In this document: one piece after another, positions 8,879 to 18,185 of the stretch
Layout of the letters: the number at the start of each line of letters is the position of its first letter
How positions within the stretch are numbered: position 1 is the first letter of the stretch
Assembly: GCF_900142975.1 (NCBI RefSeq)
Contig: NZ_LT670848.1
Location: 3,348,001 to 3,412,000, forward strand
Reading direction: 5' to 3'
From: Salegentibacter salegens
GTDB lineage: Bacteria > Bacteroidota > Bacteroidia > Flavobacteriales > Flavobacteriaceae
DNA: 64,000 bases
Position numbers and translations under genes: made by a program
The notes under the pieces: model-generated
What the model saw: only the letters and a program-made list of their open reading frames with translations
Told to the model about the DNA's origin: nothing
Database searches by the model: none

Positions 8879-8972
8879 TAATTTTAATTTTAATCAAAGA
8901 TAGGCTTTAATTTCTGCGCTATAAATCCTTCAGAACTACACAGAATTGCTAATTTTAAATAAAATTAAGTTT

Positions 8973-9746
8973 ATGGAGAAAAAGATAAGGCCTTACGTTC
9001 TGGCCGATACCAACTGGAAGCACATTAAAGAAGAAGATTTTAGCATAGCTATTTTGCCCTGGGGAGCTACCGAAGCGCATAATTATCACCTGCCTTATGC
9101 TACCGATAATATTCTTGCTGAAGAAGCTGCGATAAGTGCTGCCGGGAAAGCCTGGGAAAAGAAAGCGAAAGCAGTGGTTTTGCCTACCATTCCATTTGGA
9201 GTCAATACCGGTCAAATGGATGTGAAATTATGTATGAACCTTAATCCCAGTACCCAATACGCTATTTTAAAAGATGTAGCTCAAGTTTTAGAAAAACATA
9301 AAATCAATAAACTGGTTATTTTAAACGCGCACGGCGGCAATAGTTTTAAGCAAATAATTAGGGAATTAAGCCTTGAGTTTCCGGATATCTTTGCCTGTTC
9401 GGTAAACTGGTGGCAGGTTATCGATGCAAAACCTTATTTTAATGAACCCGGGGACCACGCGGGAGAACTGGAAACCGCGGCGGTAATGCACTTGCGACCG
9501 GAGTTAGTTTTACCTTTAGAAGAAGCGGGAGACGGCAGCGCTAAAACTTTTAAGATTAAAGCTTTAAAAGAAGGTTGGGCCAGTGCGCAACGGGAATGGA
9601 CCCAAGTTACTGAAGATACCGGGGTAGGAAACCCCAAAGCGGCAACTGCCGAAAAAGGTAAAATTTTCTTTGAGAAAGCAACCGATATGATTGCAGATTT
9701 CTTTGTAGACTTGCACGAGGCCGATCTTAAAGATATGTACCAATAA
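8973..9746 (+). CDS. Creatininase family metallo-amidohydrolase
   Basis: Metal-dependent amidohydrolase of the creatininase/ArfB (FAPy deformylase) superfamily. Ligand motifs are visible: ILPWGATEAHNYHLPYATDN (Glu, His, Asp ligands near 29-46), the central LNAHGGNS loop near 122, and the HAGELETAAVM segment with the conserved glutamate. The ATG at 8973 gives 257 aa; nine further codons are open upstream but do not look conserved. The gene is followed 8 nt later by lrgA. The substrate cannot be inferred. Confidence 0.85.
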   Translation: MEKKIRPYVLADTNWKHIKEEDFSIAILPWGATEAHNYHLPYATDNILAEEAAISAAGKAWEKKAKAVVLPTIPFGVNTGQMDVKLCMNLNPSTQYAILKDVAQVLEKHKINKLVILNAHGGNSFKQIIRELSLEFPDIFACSVNWWQVIDAKPYFNEPGDHAGELETAAVMHLRPELVLPLEEAGDGSAKTFKIKALKEGWASAQREWTQVTEDTGVGNPKAATAEKGKIFFEKATDMIADFFVDLHEADLKDMYQ

Positions 9747-9754
9747 AAAATGCT

Positions 9755-10087
9755 ATGCTTAAAGCCTTAGCTTATATTTTTGGGTTTTTACTTTTAGGTG
9801 AGTTAATCACCTATTTTTTTGAGATTCCAATTGCCGGAAATATCCTGGGAATGTTTCTTATTTTCCTGGCTTTACGTTTAAAAATAGTAAAACTTGAAGA
9901 TGTAAAACCGGCATCAGATAAACTCATAAAGTACCTGGTTTTATTCTTTATCCCTTATGGGGTAGGCTTAATGGTTTATTTTGAAATTATTGCCGATTAC
10001 TGGATACCAATTTCAGTAGCAGTAATAGCCAGCAGCGTGATTACGCTCTATATTTCAGCAATTATTATTGAAAAGTTCGGGAAATAA
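9755..10087 (+). CDS. CidA/LrgA family membrane protein
   Basis: A 110-aa protein with four predicted membrane helices and the family pattern LGELITYFFEIPIAGNILGMFLIFLALRLKIVKLEDVKPASDKLIKYLVLFFIPYGVGLM broken across segments 1-3. LrgA/CidA proteins are holin-like or pyruvate/3-hydroxypropionate transport partners of LrgB. The stop overlaps the lrgB ATG by one base (TAATG), implying translational coupling. Whether it modulates autolysis or transports a metabolite is not decidable here. Confidence 0.85.
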   Translation: MLKALAYIFGFLLLGELITYFFEIPIAGNILGMFLIFLALRLKIVKLEDVKPASDKLIKYLVLFFIPYGVGLMVYFEIIADYWIPISVAVIASSVITLYISAIIIEKFGK

Positions 10088-10791
10088 TGCAAGAATTTTT
10101 TCAATTACCAATATTTGGAGTTTTTATAAGTTTAATCGCTTTTGCGGGTGCAAGTGAACTTCAGAAGAAATTTAATTATGCGCTACTGACTCCGGTTCTG
10201 GTCGCTATTGTATTTATTATTTGTTTTTTATTGATTTTCAATATTGATTTTGAAGCTTATAACCGCGGCGGGAAATTTATAAGTTTCTTCCTGGGACCAT
10301 CGGTAGTGGCACTTGGTGTGTTCTTTTATGAGAAATATGAAGAAGTAAAACAGAATTTAAAAGTGTTCTTACTTTCGGTAGCCGTGGGTGGAATAACCGG
10401 GATTCTAACTGTAATTATTTTTCTTCTACTTTTAAAAGTCCCTCACTTTATAATTGAATCACTCGCCGCAAAATCGGTTACTACGCCTATTGCTATTGAA
10501 ATCACTAAACTTACCGGTGGAATTCCTGAAATTACCGCGGGAATTGTAATCGCGGTTGGGATTTTTGGAAATGCCTTTGGGCCATTTATTCTGAAGAAAT
10601 TAGGAATAAAAAGTAAAATTGCCATCGGTACCGCTTTAGGAACAGCTGCCCACGGGATTGGTACTGCCCGCGCATTTGAGGAAAGCAAACTTGCCGGGGT
10701 TTACAGCGGATTGGCGATGTGTGTAAATGGAATTATCACTGCACTTATTACTCCTTATTTGCTTCAGTTATTTCTTGGGGGTCTCACCTGA
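10087..10791 (+). CDS. LrgB/CidB family membrane protein
   Basis: A 234-aa multi-span membrane protein of the LrgB family. It carries the typical segments FLGPSVVALGVFFYEK, SVTTPIAIEITKLTGGIPEITAGIVIAVGIFGNAFGP (as consecutive blocks) and GTAAHGIGTARAFE. It is the partner of the upstream LrgA in a creatininase-lrgA-lrgB operon. Its 3' end overlaps the convergent antiporter gene by 24 bp. Confidence 0.88.
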   Translation: MQEFFQLPIFGVFISLIAFAGASELQKKFNYALLTPVLVAIVFIICFLLIFNIDFEAYNRGGKFISFFLGPSVVALGVFFYEKYEEVKQNLKVFLLSVAVGGITGILTVIIFLLLLKVPHFIIESLAAKSVTTPIAIEITKLTGGIPEITAGIVIAVGIFGNAFGPFILKKLGIKSKIAIGTALGTAAHGIGTARAFEESKLAGVYSGLAMCVNGIITALITPYLLQLFLGGLT

Positions 10792-12039
10792 TTCGTTTTC
10801 GTCCTGTTCTGTTTTCCGCTTAAAATATTCAATAATTGAAGGGGCGGTAAAGCCGTGAACCACTATAGAGATTAAAATAATATAGGCCGTAATTGAATAA
10901 ATTTCATTTTTATGTTCAAATCCTTCAAATTCAACAAAAGCCCAGGCAAGATAAAATACAGAGCCAATTCCTTTAATTCCCAGGAAACTTATGGCGAGCT
11001 TATTTTTAAAACTGTCTTTAATCCCCGTCATACTTATAATTCCGGCGAGGGGCCTTATGATTAATACAAAAGCAAAAGCGAATACAATTCCGCGCCAATC
11101 TGTAAGACTTAGCATCCCGTTCATAATAGAACCACCAAAAAGGATAATCCAAACCACGAGTAAAATGCGCTCTATTTCGTGAATAAAATCGTGCATTTTG
11201 GTTTTATAATCTCCACTAACTTTTTCGAAATGCCTAAGGCTTAATCCGGCAAAGAAGACCGCGAGAAATCCATAACCGTGTAAAAGTTCAGTGGCACCAT
11301 AACTAAATAGAGTAAGGGAAAGCGCAAGGAAACCATCAAAAGTTTTTATGCCGGTGTATTTGTGAACTTTATCCAGAATAAACCCAATAGAATTTCCAAT
11401 GGCGAAGCCGGCTATTGTGCCAATTATAATTTTTAAAAAGAACTTATCCAGCATCCAGTCAGTAAAATCAAAAGCAGCCCAACCTCCGGCCTGTGCAACC
11501 AAAACAGCCATATAAGTAAAGGGAAATGCCAGCCCATCGTTTAAGCCGGCCTCTGCTGTAAGTGAAAATCTTATTTTTCCTTTATATTCTTTTTCCCTTT
11601 CAGGATCGTCGAGCTGAGTTTCAGCAGCTAAAACAGGATCGGTAGGGGCAAGTACTGCGGCAAGTAATAAAGAAGAAGGAACACTAAAAAAAAGAAAATT
11701 TTGTCCCAGGAAATATGCCGAAATCATACAAAGCGGCATAGTGAGGAAAACTAATAAAAATGGTCTTTTCCAGGCCTTAAAACTATAATTATTTCCAATC
11801 TTTAAACCGGCGCCCATAAGGGAGATAATCACAATCATTTCAGAGAAATACATAAGTCCTTTATCGGCCCATAAGGGATCTGGCCAGCCAATAGGTAATC
11901 CTAATCCCAGTAATAGAAATCCAATAAGTAGTAAAATTATAGGACCGCTAACCTTTATTTTCTTTGAAATTGAAGGTAGCCAGGCCATGATAAGTGTGGT
12001 AAATCCAATTCCCGCTAAGATCCAGTAATGCTCTTTCAT
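10768..12039 (-). CDS. Cation/proton antiporter, CPA1 (NhaP-like)
   Basis: Inner-membrane Na+(K+)/H+ exchanger with about 11-12 hydrophobic segments over 423 aa. The ion-binding Asp motifs of the superfamily are seen: AAVLAPTDPVLAAE near 135 and EAGLNDGLAFPF near 165 (an ND motif). The start is placed at the ATG at 12039 (MKEHYWILAG); the open frame extends 60 nt upstream but that leader is Lys/Arg-rich and not conserved in appearance. A TAAATTTG -7 element for this strand is at 12135-12128. Confidence 0.87.
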   Translation of the reverse strand: MKEHYWILAGIGFTTLIMAWLPSISKKIKVSGPIILLLIGFLLLGLGLPIGWPDPLWADKGLMYFSEMIVIISLMGAGLKIGNNYSFKAWKRPFLLVFLTMPLCMISAYFLGQNFLFFSVPSSLLLAAVLAPTDPVLAAETQLDDPEREKEYKGKIRFSLTAEAGLNDGLAFPFTYMAVLVAQAGGWAAFDFTDWMLDKFFLKIIIGTIAGFAIGNSIGFILDKVHKYTGIKTFDGFLALSLTLFSYGATELLHGYGFLAVFFAGLSLRHFEKVSGDYKTKMHDFIHEIERILLVVWIILFGGSIMNGMLSLTDWRGIVFAFAFVLIIRPLAGIISMTGIKDSFKNKLAISFLGIKGIGSVFYLAWAFVEFEGFEHKNEIYSITAYIILISIVVHGFTAPSIIEYFKRKTEQDENESGETPKK

Positions 12040-12148
12040 ACATTTATAAAAATAGCTGATTTTAATTAATCTTGCTTTAAGCCTATTAAATTTTTGCAAA
12101 AGTCTAACACTTGGGTTGTGAAGATTTCAAATTTATTCGCTAATCAAC

Positions 12149-12191
12149 TGATATATGTCATATTAAAATATCTCTATTCGGGCTAAATTTG
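12149..12191 (+). promoter_or_regulatory. Crp/Fnr-like site plus -7 element, promoter A of the stress cluster
   Basis: TGATATATGTCA (12149-12160, TGA-N6-TCA) lies exactly 35 nt upstream (start to start) of TAAATTTG (12184-12191). The palindrome would be centred near -42 from the predicted start, the class II activator position. Two other promoters in this cluster have the same layout. No -33 TTG is present, as expected for an activator-dependent promoter. Confidence 0.65.
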
Positions 12192-12216
12192 AGAGAACAA
12201 TCAACTCTTATAAAAG

Positions 12217-12603
12217 ATGGACAATTCCTTATTTCTCGCTAAATTTTGGGGTTGGTACCTCTTGATTTTCTTTTTTGTACTCAGTTTTAACCCCAAGAGG
12301 ATAAAACAAATCTTTAAAGATCTAAAAGATCATAAATTTTTGATATTAGCTGCCTTTGCTGCTATAATTATAGGTTTACTCAATATTTTATTTCATAATA
12401 TATGGGAGTTGAGCTGGAAATTTATAATAACCGCCCTGGGTTGGATTTCTCTCTTTATAGGCCTCGGACTTTTCGTTTTTCCTGCATCTACTACCCGAAA
12501 ACTTACTGTGCTTAACCTCAAATTTGTACAGGTTGTTTATGTGCTTTTATTCCTTTTGGGAGTTTTCTTACTCAATATGGGTTACGGACTCGTGTTATAC
12601 TAA
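12217..12603 (+). CDS. Four-helix integral membrane protein, unknown function
   Basis: A 128-aa very hydrophobic protein with four predicted membrane helices (about 9-27, 42-62, 69-90 and 104-126). Charged loop NPKRIKQIFKDLKDHK lies between the first two, and FVFPASTTRKLTVLNLK between the last two. I recognise no named family. It is the first gene of an apparent operon with PEP synthase (12-nt gap) and the P-type ATPase (12-nt gap), under the palindrome-bearing promoter A. Confidence 0.75.
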   Translation: MDNSLFLAKFWGWYLLIFFFVLSFNPKRIKQIFKDLKDHKFLILAAFAAIIIGLLNILFHNIWELSWKFIITALGWISLFIGLGLFVFPASTTRKLTVLNLKFVQVVYVLLFLLGVFLLNMGYGLVLY

Positions 12604-12614
12604 AAATTAAGCTT

Positions 12615-14981
12615 ATGAAATTCATTAAAAAATTTAGGGAACTCGCTATAAAAGACGTGGCTGAGGTAGGTGGAAAAAACGCTTCCCTGGGCGAAATGTA
12701 TAACGAATTATCTTCTGAAGGCGTGCTGGTGCCAGATGGTTTCGCAACCACTTCTGAAGCTTTTTGGATTTTTATAAGGTCGAATAATATTGAAGAAAAA
12801 ATAAAAGAACTACTGAAAAAACTGGACCGTGATAATTTTAAAAACCTTAGTAGCATTGGCGCTGAAGCGAGACAGCTAATTTTATCAGGGAATTTTTCTA
12901 AAGATTTTTCTGACGAAATAATATCCGCCTATGGGGAGTTGGGAAATGGAGATAAAATTCAGGTTGCTGTGAGAAGTAGTGCCACCGCTGAGGATTTGCC
13001 TAACGCGAGTTTTGCCGGGCAACACGATACTTTCTTAAATATTAAAGGTGCTGAAGCTTTGCTTAATGCGGTTAAAGATTGCTTTGCCTCACTGTACACC
13101 AATAGGGCTATTAAATATCGGGAAGACAAAGGTTTTCTGCATCACGACGTCGCACTTTCTGTAGGAGTTCAAAAAATGGTGCGGTCAGATATTGGTTGCT
13201 CTGGAATTGGTTTTAGTCTGGAACCAGAATCTGGTTTTAAGAATATTATTCATATTTCTGGAGTTTGGGGCCTGGGTGAAAATATTGTTCAGGGATTAGT
13301 AAATCCCGATGAATTTGATGTTTTTAAACCTATGATAGGGAAAGCTGCAAATCCTATTATTCAGAAGAAACTGGGACATAAAGAGCTTTCTATGGTTTAC
13401 GCCGAATCTAGCGGCCATTCTTCAACAGTAAACATTGAAACCCCAATGGAGAAACAGGATAGTTTTGTTTTGAGCGATGCAGAGGTTATTAAACTTTCCC
13501 AATGGATTTTACTCATAGAAAAGCATTATAACCGCCCAATGGATGTGGAGTGGGCAAAAGACGGTTTAACCAACGATCTTTATATCACTCAAGCCCGGCC
13601 GGAAACTGTGCATAAAGACGAGGATAAACGATTTTATATAGAATATCATCTCAAAGAAAAAGGTGAGATTTTAACCAGCGGAAGCGCCATTGGCTCCAGT
13701 ATAGCCACTGGAAAAGCGCGATACTTAAAGTCGCCGGAAGAAGGGCATAAATTAAACCCGGGAGAAATTCTAATTACAAATAACACCAGTCCAGATTGGG
13801 ATCCTCTTTTAAAACTGGCAGCCGCAGTAGTAACCGAACGAGGAGGCCGAACCAGCCATGCAGCAATTGTGGCCCGTGAGCTTGGTGTGCCCGCAATTGT
13901 GGGAACCAATGATGCTAGCCAAAAGATTAATGATGGGGAAATGATTACCGTTTCCTGTGAAGGTAAAACCGGTTTTGTATATAAAGGCGCCCTGAAATTT
14001 GACACTAAAGAAATTGATTTTGGAAAAAATTCGTTGCCAAAAACCGAAGCTAAATTTATTCTTTCAGACCCTGACCGGGCTTTTCAGCTTTCATTTTACC
14101 CAAATAATGGGGTTGGTTTATTGCGAATGGAATTTATTATTATGCATAAAGTGAAAATTCATCCTATGGCTTTAGTGAAATATGACGAGGTTAAAGAAAA
14201 GGCTGCAAAAAAGATTATTGATGAACTAACCTGGCAGTTTAAAGATAAACGTGATTTTTTTGTGGAAGAATTATCTCGCGGAATTGCCGTAATGGCCGCA
14301 GCCTTCTATCCTAAAGAAGTAATTGTTAGGCTTAGTGATTTTAAAAGTAACGAATATGCGAATTTAATAGGAGGGCGCCAGTTTGAGCCTTTAGAAGAAA
14401 ATCCTATGCTTGGCTTTAGAGGTGCAGCGCGGTATTATCATCCTAATTATAAGGAGGCATTTGAACTGGAATGCAAAGCTATAAAAAGGGTTCGGGAAGA
14501 AATGGGTCTCGATAATTTAAAAGTGATGATTCCTTTTTGCAGAACAATAAATGAAGCGAAAAGTGTGATAGCTTTAATGAAAAAATTAGGTCTGGAACGC
14601 GGGAAAAATTCTCTCGAAATTTATATGATGGTTGAAATTCCATCTAATGTAATTCTCCTGGAGAAATTCGCTGAATTTTTTGACGGATTTTCTATTGGTT
14701 CCAACGATCTTACTCAGCTAACCCTGGGAGTTGATCGCGATTCAGAATTAATGGCCGGTGTGTTCGATGAAAATAATGAAGCTGCGAAAGAGATGATTGC
14801 AACTGCAATACAGAAAGCGCGAAAAGTAGGTAAGAAAATAGGTTTATGCGGGCAGGCGCCCAGCGATTTCCCCGAATTCGCTACTTTCTTAGTACGTGAA
14901 AACATAGACAGTATTTCGTTTAATCCTGATGCGCTTTTAAAAGGAATAGAGAATATTAATCATGCTGAAGCCGGGCAATAA
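12615..14981 (+). CDS. ppsA: Phosphoenolpyruvate synthase
   Basis: ATP + pyruvate + H2O to PEP + AMP + Pi, the entry to gluconeogenesis. All three domains are in order: the ATP-grasp domain (about 1-340, starting with EVGGKNASLGEMYNEL), the swivelling phosphohistidine domain (GGRTSHAAIVARELG, His415), and the PEP-binding barrel (about 460-788, SIGSNDLTQLTLGVDRDSE and GLCGQAPSD with the catalytic Cys). The 788-aa length matches the family. PEP synthase in an operon with a Ca2+-ATPase and near a hibernation factor is unusual metabolically and suggests control by energy state. Confidence 0.93.
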   Translation: MKFIKKFRELAIKDVAEVGGKNASLGEMYNELSSEGVLVPDGFATTSEAFWIFIRSNNIEEKIKELLKKLDRDNFKNLSSIGAEARQLILSGNFSKDFSDEIISAYGELGNGDKIQVAVRSSATAEDLPNASFAGQHDTFLNIKGAEALLNAVKDCFASLYTNRAIKYREDKGFLHHDVALSVGVQKMVRSDIGCSGIGFSLEPESGFKNIIHISGVWGLGENIVQGLVNPDEFDVFKPMIGKAANPIIQKKLGHKELSMVYAESSGHSSTVNIETPMEKQDSFVLSDAEVIKLSQWILLIEKHYNRPMDVEWAKDGLTNDLYITQARPETVHKDEDKRFYIEYHLKEKGEILTSGSAIGSSIATGKARYLKSPEEGHKLNPGEILITNNTSPDWDPLLKLAAAVVTERGGRTSHAAIVARELGVPAIVGTNDASQKINDGEMITVSCEGKTGFVYKGALKFDTKEIDFGKNSLPKTEAKFILSDPDRAFQLSFYPNNGVGLLRMEFIIMHKVKIHPMALVKYDEVKEKAAKKIIDELTWQFKDKRDFFVEELSRGIAVMAAAFYPKEVIVRLSDFKSNEYANLIGGRQFEPLEENPMLGFRGAARYYHPNYKEAFELECKAIKRVREEMGLDNLKVMIPFCRTINEAKSVIALMKKLGLERGKNSLEIYMMVEIPSNVILLEKFAEFFDGFSIGSNDLTQLTLGVDRDSELMAGVFDENNEAAKEMIATAIQKARKVGKKIGLCGQAPSDFPEFATFLVRENIDSISFNPDALLKGIENINHAEAGQ

Positions 14982-14992
14982 AATATAAGGAA

Positions 14993-17620
14993 ATGTTGAA
15001 AGATCTGCACGCTATTCCTGTTAAAAAAATTCTTACAGAATTGAAGGTAGATCCGGATAATGGCTTAACTGCAGCTGAGGTTGCTGCCAGATTAAAACAA
15101 CACGGAGCAAATAGATTAAAAGAGTCAAAATCTAAAAATATCGGACTTATATTTCTAGAACAATTTCTTGATCCTATAATTTATATTTTGGCCGCCGCAA
15201 TGGCGCTTGCTTATTTCTTTGGCGAGTGGCTGGAAGGTACGGCCGTTCTAATAGTAATTCTTATTACCGCCTTAATAGGATTTTTTATGGAATGGCAGGC
15301 AATACGTTCGGTAGAGGCTTTGCAGAAGATGGTAGAAACCCTGGCAAATGTTTTACGGGACGGGAAAGAAGAACAAATTAAGGCTACCGGTTTAGTGCCG
15401 GGGGACATTGTAATCCTGGAAAGTGGTGATGTTATCCCCGCAGATTGCCGAATGCTTGAAACCGAAAGCTTTGCGGTAAAAGAGGCGATTCTTACCGGGG
15501 AAAGCAATCAAATAGAAAAAAATATAGAAGCGCTGCCAGATAAAGTGCCGCTGGCAAGCCGAAAAAACATGCTTTACAAAGGCACTATTGCGGTTAGAGG
15601 AAAAGCGAAAGCTATTGTGATTGCCACGGGAATTAAAACCGAAATTGGCCGTATTAGCGAACTCACCATTAGTGCTAAAAAAGAAAGTACTCCCTTAGAG
15701 AAAAAACTGAAAAGATTAAGCAGGTGGCTTATTTGGCTCACTTTAATTCTCGCAATTTTTATTATAGTCACCGGTTATTTTCAAGGCAAAGATCTAATGC
15801 TGATGATAAAAACCGGCATTGCTTTGGCGGTAGCCGCAATTCCAGAAGGCTTGCCTATTGTGGCTACCATTGCACTTGCCAGGGGAATGCTTCGGCTTTC
15901 TAAAAAAAATGTGGTGATCAAAAAGTTAGAAGCGGTTCAAACTTTGGGTGAAACAGGGATAATTTGCACCGATAAAACCGGCACACTTACCGAAAATAAA
16001 ATGAGTGTTCACCATTTAATGTTGGGAACTTTAGATTTTCCGGCAACTGAAGCTGCAAATTTCAAAACAGATCCTGCTTTCGAAAAACTGATACAAATTG
16101 GTAGTCTCTGCAATAATTCAAAATTAAAAGAGGGCAAATTTACGGGAGATGCCGTGGAGATCGCTTTAGTAGAATTTGCAGCAGAAATGGGATTCGATTA
16201 TAAAGAACTTCAGCAAAAATATTCAAAAATACAGGAGGTTCCTTTTGATGCTGAAATCAAAAAAATGGCCACTTTACATAATTTTGAAAGTGAATATTTA
16301 ATCTGCGTAAAAGGAGCGTTGGAAGCTTTGCTAGATTCCTGCGATTTGGTTCTAACCAAAGATGGGCCAAAAGAGTTTCAAGATAAAAAGGAATGGCAAA
16401 AACAGGCGAAATTAATCGCTGCCGAAGGAATGCGGGTATTGGCTTTTGCATTTAAACAAACTAACGAGAAGCCTGCCGAAGAAGATTTAATGGAAAATCT
16501 CACATTTGTGGGGATTTTAGGGTTTTTAGATCCGCCGCGAAAGGATATTAAACAGGCAATTGAGACCTATAAAAACGCGGGAATAAGAGTGGTGATGGTC
16601 ACTGGAGACCATCCTGATACTGCGAGAAAAATAGGGGAAGAAATTGGGCTAATTGCTGTAGATGCACCCCCAGAAATGGTGGTGCACGGCGCCGAGCTTG
16701 AAGAAATAGGCAGTTTAACTGAAGAAAGACAAAAAACCTTAATGCAAGCCGGTATTTTTGCCAGGATGGTTCCCGGCCAGAAGCTGGATTTAGTAGAATT
16801 TTATCAAAGAAATAAAGCCATAGTAGGAATGCTAGGCGATGGGGTAAACGATGCCCCTGCCCTTAAAAAAGCAGATATTGGCATCGCAATGGGAATTAGG
16901 GGCACCGAGGCCGCTAAAGAAGTCGCTGATGTAATTTTAATGGACGATAAATTTACGTCTACCGAGCTAGCCATAAGGCAGGGGCGGACAATTTTTGAGA
17001 ACATCAGGCAGTTTGTAATCTTTTTACTTTCCTGTAACCTGGCAGAGATAATTTCGGTAGGCCTGGCTTCCCTAAGTAATTTACCAATGCCCTTACTTCC
17101 GCTTCAAATTCTTTTTCTAAACCTTATTACCGATGTTTTCCCTGCGCTAGCCCTGGGAGTTGGTAAAGGAGATCCGAATATTATGAAAGATCCTCCAAGG
17201 GACCCGCAGGAGCCAATTCTTACAAAAAAGCTTTGGACGGCCACAGTTCTATATGGTTTAAGTATTACAGCAGCGGTAATTGGGGTAGTGGCTTACACAC
17301 ATTTTAAAATGGGATTAAGTGCTATTATGGTAAATAATATAGCCTTTTACACACTTATTTTAGCTCAGTTACTGAATGTCTTTAACCTTCCCGGACGAAA
17401 AATATCTTTCTTGAAAAATGAAGTTACCACCAACCCGTGGGTTTGGGGAGCATTGGTTTTTTCAATTTTAACTATGGTTCTTGTTTACCATATTCCGTTG
17501 ATGGCAGAAGCTTTATCGCTGGTACCGCTATCGGCTATTCACTTTGTGGTTATAATTGTTTTTGGGTTTGCTTCATTACTGTTATCCCAAATATTAAAGC
17601 ATTTAAAATTCACTAATTAA
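14993..17620 (+). CDS. Cation-translocating P-type ATPase, Ca2+ (P2) type
   Basis: ATP-driven cation export, probably Ca2+. The 875-aa protein has an N-terminal cation-ATPase domain, then membrane helices M1-M2 and the actuator motif TGES (168-171). The M4 motif AAIPEGLPIV (281-290) is typical of Ca2+/Mn2+ pumps. The phosphorylation site is DKTGTLTE (Asp327), the hinge is MLGDGVNDAPALKKADIGIAMG, and a C-terminal six-helix domain closes the protein. The gene follows ppsA by 12 nt. Na+/K+-type specificity is less likely. Confidence 0.9.
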   Translation: MLKDLHAIPVKKILTELKVDPDNGLTAAEVAARLKQHGANRLKESKSKNIGLIFLEQFLDPIIYILAAAMALAYFFGEWLEGTAVLIVILITALIGFFMEWQAIRSVEALQKMVETLANVLRDGKEEQIKATGLVPGDIVILESGDVIPADCRMLETESFAVKEAILTGESNQIEKNIEALPDKVPLASRKNMLYKGTIAVRGKAKAIVIATGIKTEIGRISELTISAKKESTPLEKKLKRLSRWLIWLTLILAIFIIVTGYFQGKDLMLMIKTGIALAVAAIPEGLPIVATIALARGMLRLSKKNVVIKKLEAVQTLGETGIICTDKTGTLTENKMSVHHLMLGTLDFPATEAANFKTDPAFEKLIQIGSLCNNSKLKEGKFTGDAVEIALVEFAAEMGFDYKELQQKYSKIQEVPFDAEIKKMATLHNFESEYLICVKGALEALLDSCDLVLTKDGPKEFQDKKEWQKQAKLIAAEGMRVLAFAFKQTNEKPAEEDLMENLTFVGILGFLDPPRKDIKQAIETYKNAGIRVVMVTGDHPDTARKIGEEIGLIAVDAPPEMVVHGAELEEIGSLTEERQKTLMQAGIFARMVPGQKLDLVEFYQRNKAIVGMLGDGVNDAPALKKADIGIAMGIRGTEAAKEVADVILMDDKFTSTELAIRQGRTIFENIRQFVIFLLSCNLAEIISVGLASLSNLPMPLLPLQILFLNLITDVFPALALGVGKGDPNIMKDPPRDPQEPILTKKLWTATVLYGLSITAAVIGVVAYTHFKMGLSAIMVNNIAFYTLILAQLLNVFNLPGRKISFLKNEVTTNPWVWGALVFSILTMVLVYHIPLMAEALSLVPLSAIHFVVIIVFGFASLLLSQILKHLKFTN

Positions 17621-17633
17621 ACTTAGTTGGGAG

Positions 17634-17676
17634 TGACGAAAATCATACTTTTTCAGTGCGCTTTGCTTTAATTTTA
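17634..17676 (+). promoter_or_regulatory. Crp/Fnr-like site plus -7 element, promoter B of the stress cluster
   Basis: TGACGAAAATCA (17634-17645) lies exactly 35 nt (start to start) upstream of TAATTTTA (17669-17676), a one-base variant of TAnnTTTG. The spacing to the next ATG (65 nt) matches promoters A (68) and C (66). Confidence 0.6.
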
Positions 17677-17698
17677 ATTCATATTAAAACTATTAATT

Positions 17699-18139
17699 AT
17701 GGAAAGTATAAGGAAAAGGCCAAAAGGCGATTTTATTGCCGAAGCCAATATGGAGCAGCTCTATACGCTCACCAAACACTGGAATTCAGACTTGCATTTT
17801 TTTAGGGACGATCTCAGTTTTCTGCATAAACTTTTAGATAGCTATTTTATTTGGATAGATAAAGATGAAAATTATAGAGTGGCTTCAAAAATGAAGAATG
17901 AACTCCTTAAATTGAAAGAACGTTGCCAGGATCTATTAGATAAAACCGATAAACATAGACAGCAAATAGGAAAAATGATCCTTGAAAAAATGCAGGATTC
18001 CAGGGTTTTTAGATTGGAACACGAACATTTGGAAGACGAGATTGCAGGTTTTGTAAAGTCTTTCAGGTTAAACAGGTTAGAACTTTTCAAAATAACCGAA
18101 TACATAAAAGACACCGATAGGGTTCCTGAAATGTCCTGA
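17699..18139 (+). CDS. Helical coiled-coil protein, unknown function
   Basis: A 146-aa charged, predicted all-helical soluble protein with probable coiled coil over about 60-135 (KMKNELLKLKERCQDLLDKTDKHRQQIG and following). No membrane segment or known catalytic motif is seen. It is a single gene between the P-ATPase and the hibernation factor, each with the same type of palindrome promoter, so it is probably co-regulated with them. A direct 10-bp repeat (CCTGAAATGT, 2.9 copies, 18125-18152) overlaps its stop codon and may have trimmed or extended the C-terminus. Confidence 0.7.
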   Translation: MESIRKRPKGDFIAEANMEQLYTLTKHWNSDLHFFRDDLSFLHKLLDSYFIWIDKDENYRVASKMKNELLKLKERCQDLLDKTDKHRQQIGKMILEKMQDSRVFRLEHEHLEDEIAGFVKSFRLNRLELFKITEYIKDTDRVPEMS

Positions 18140-18152
18140 AATGTCCTGAAAT
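18125..18152 (+). repeat. Tandem 10-bp repeat over a stop codon
   Basis: CCTGAAATGT is repeated 2.9 times and contains the TGA stop of the preceding gene. A change in copy number would alter the last codons of that protein. Confidence 0.7.
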
Positions 18153-18185
18153 TAATCCCGAAATCGGGTCGAATTTACCCCAAAG

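Noticed and set aside
9434..9637. Minus-strand open frame opposite the creatininase gene
   Set aside because: It is a shadow of the real gene with no supporting signal.
18157..18168. CCCGAAATCGGG as a terminator after the gene at 17699
   Set aside because: The stem is only 4-5 bp and no T run follows; it is more likely a dispersed repeat fragment.
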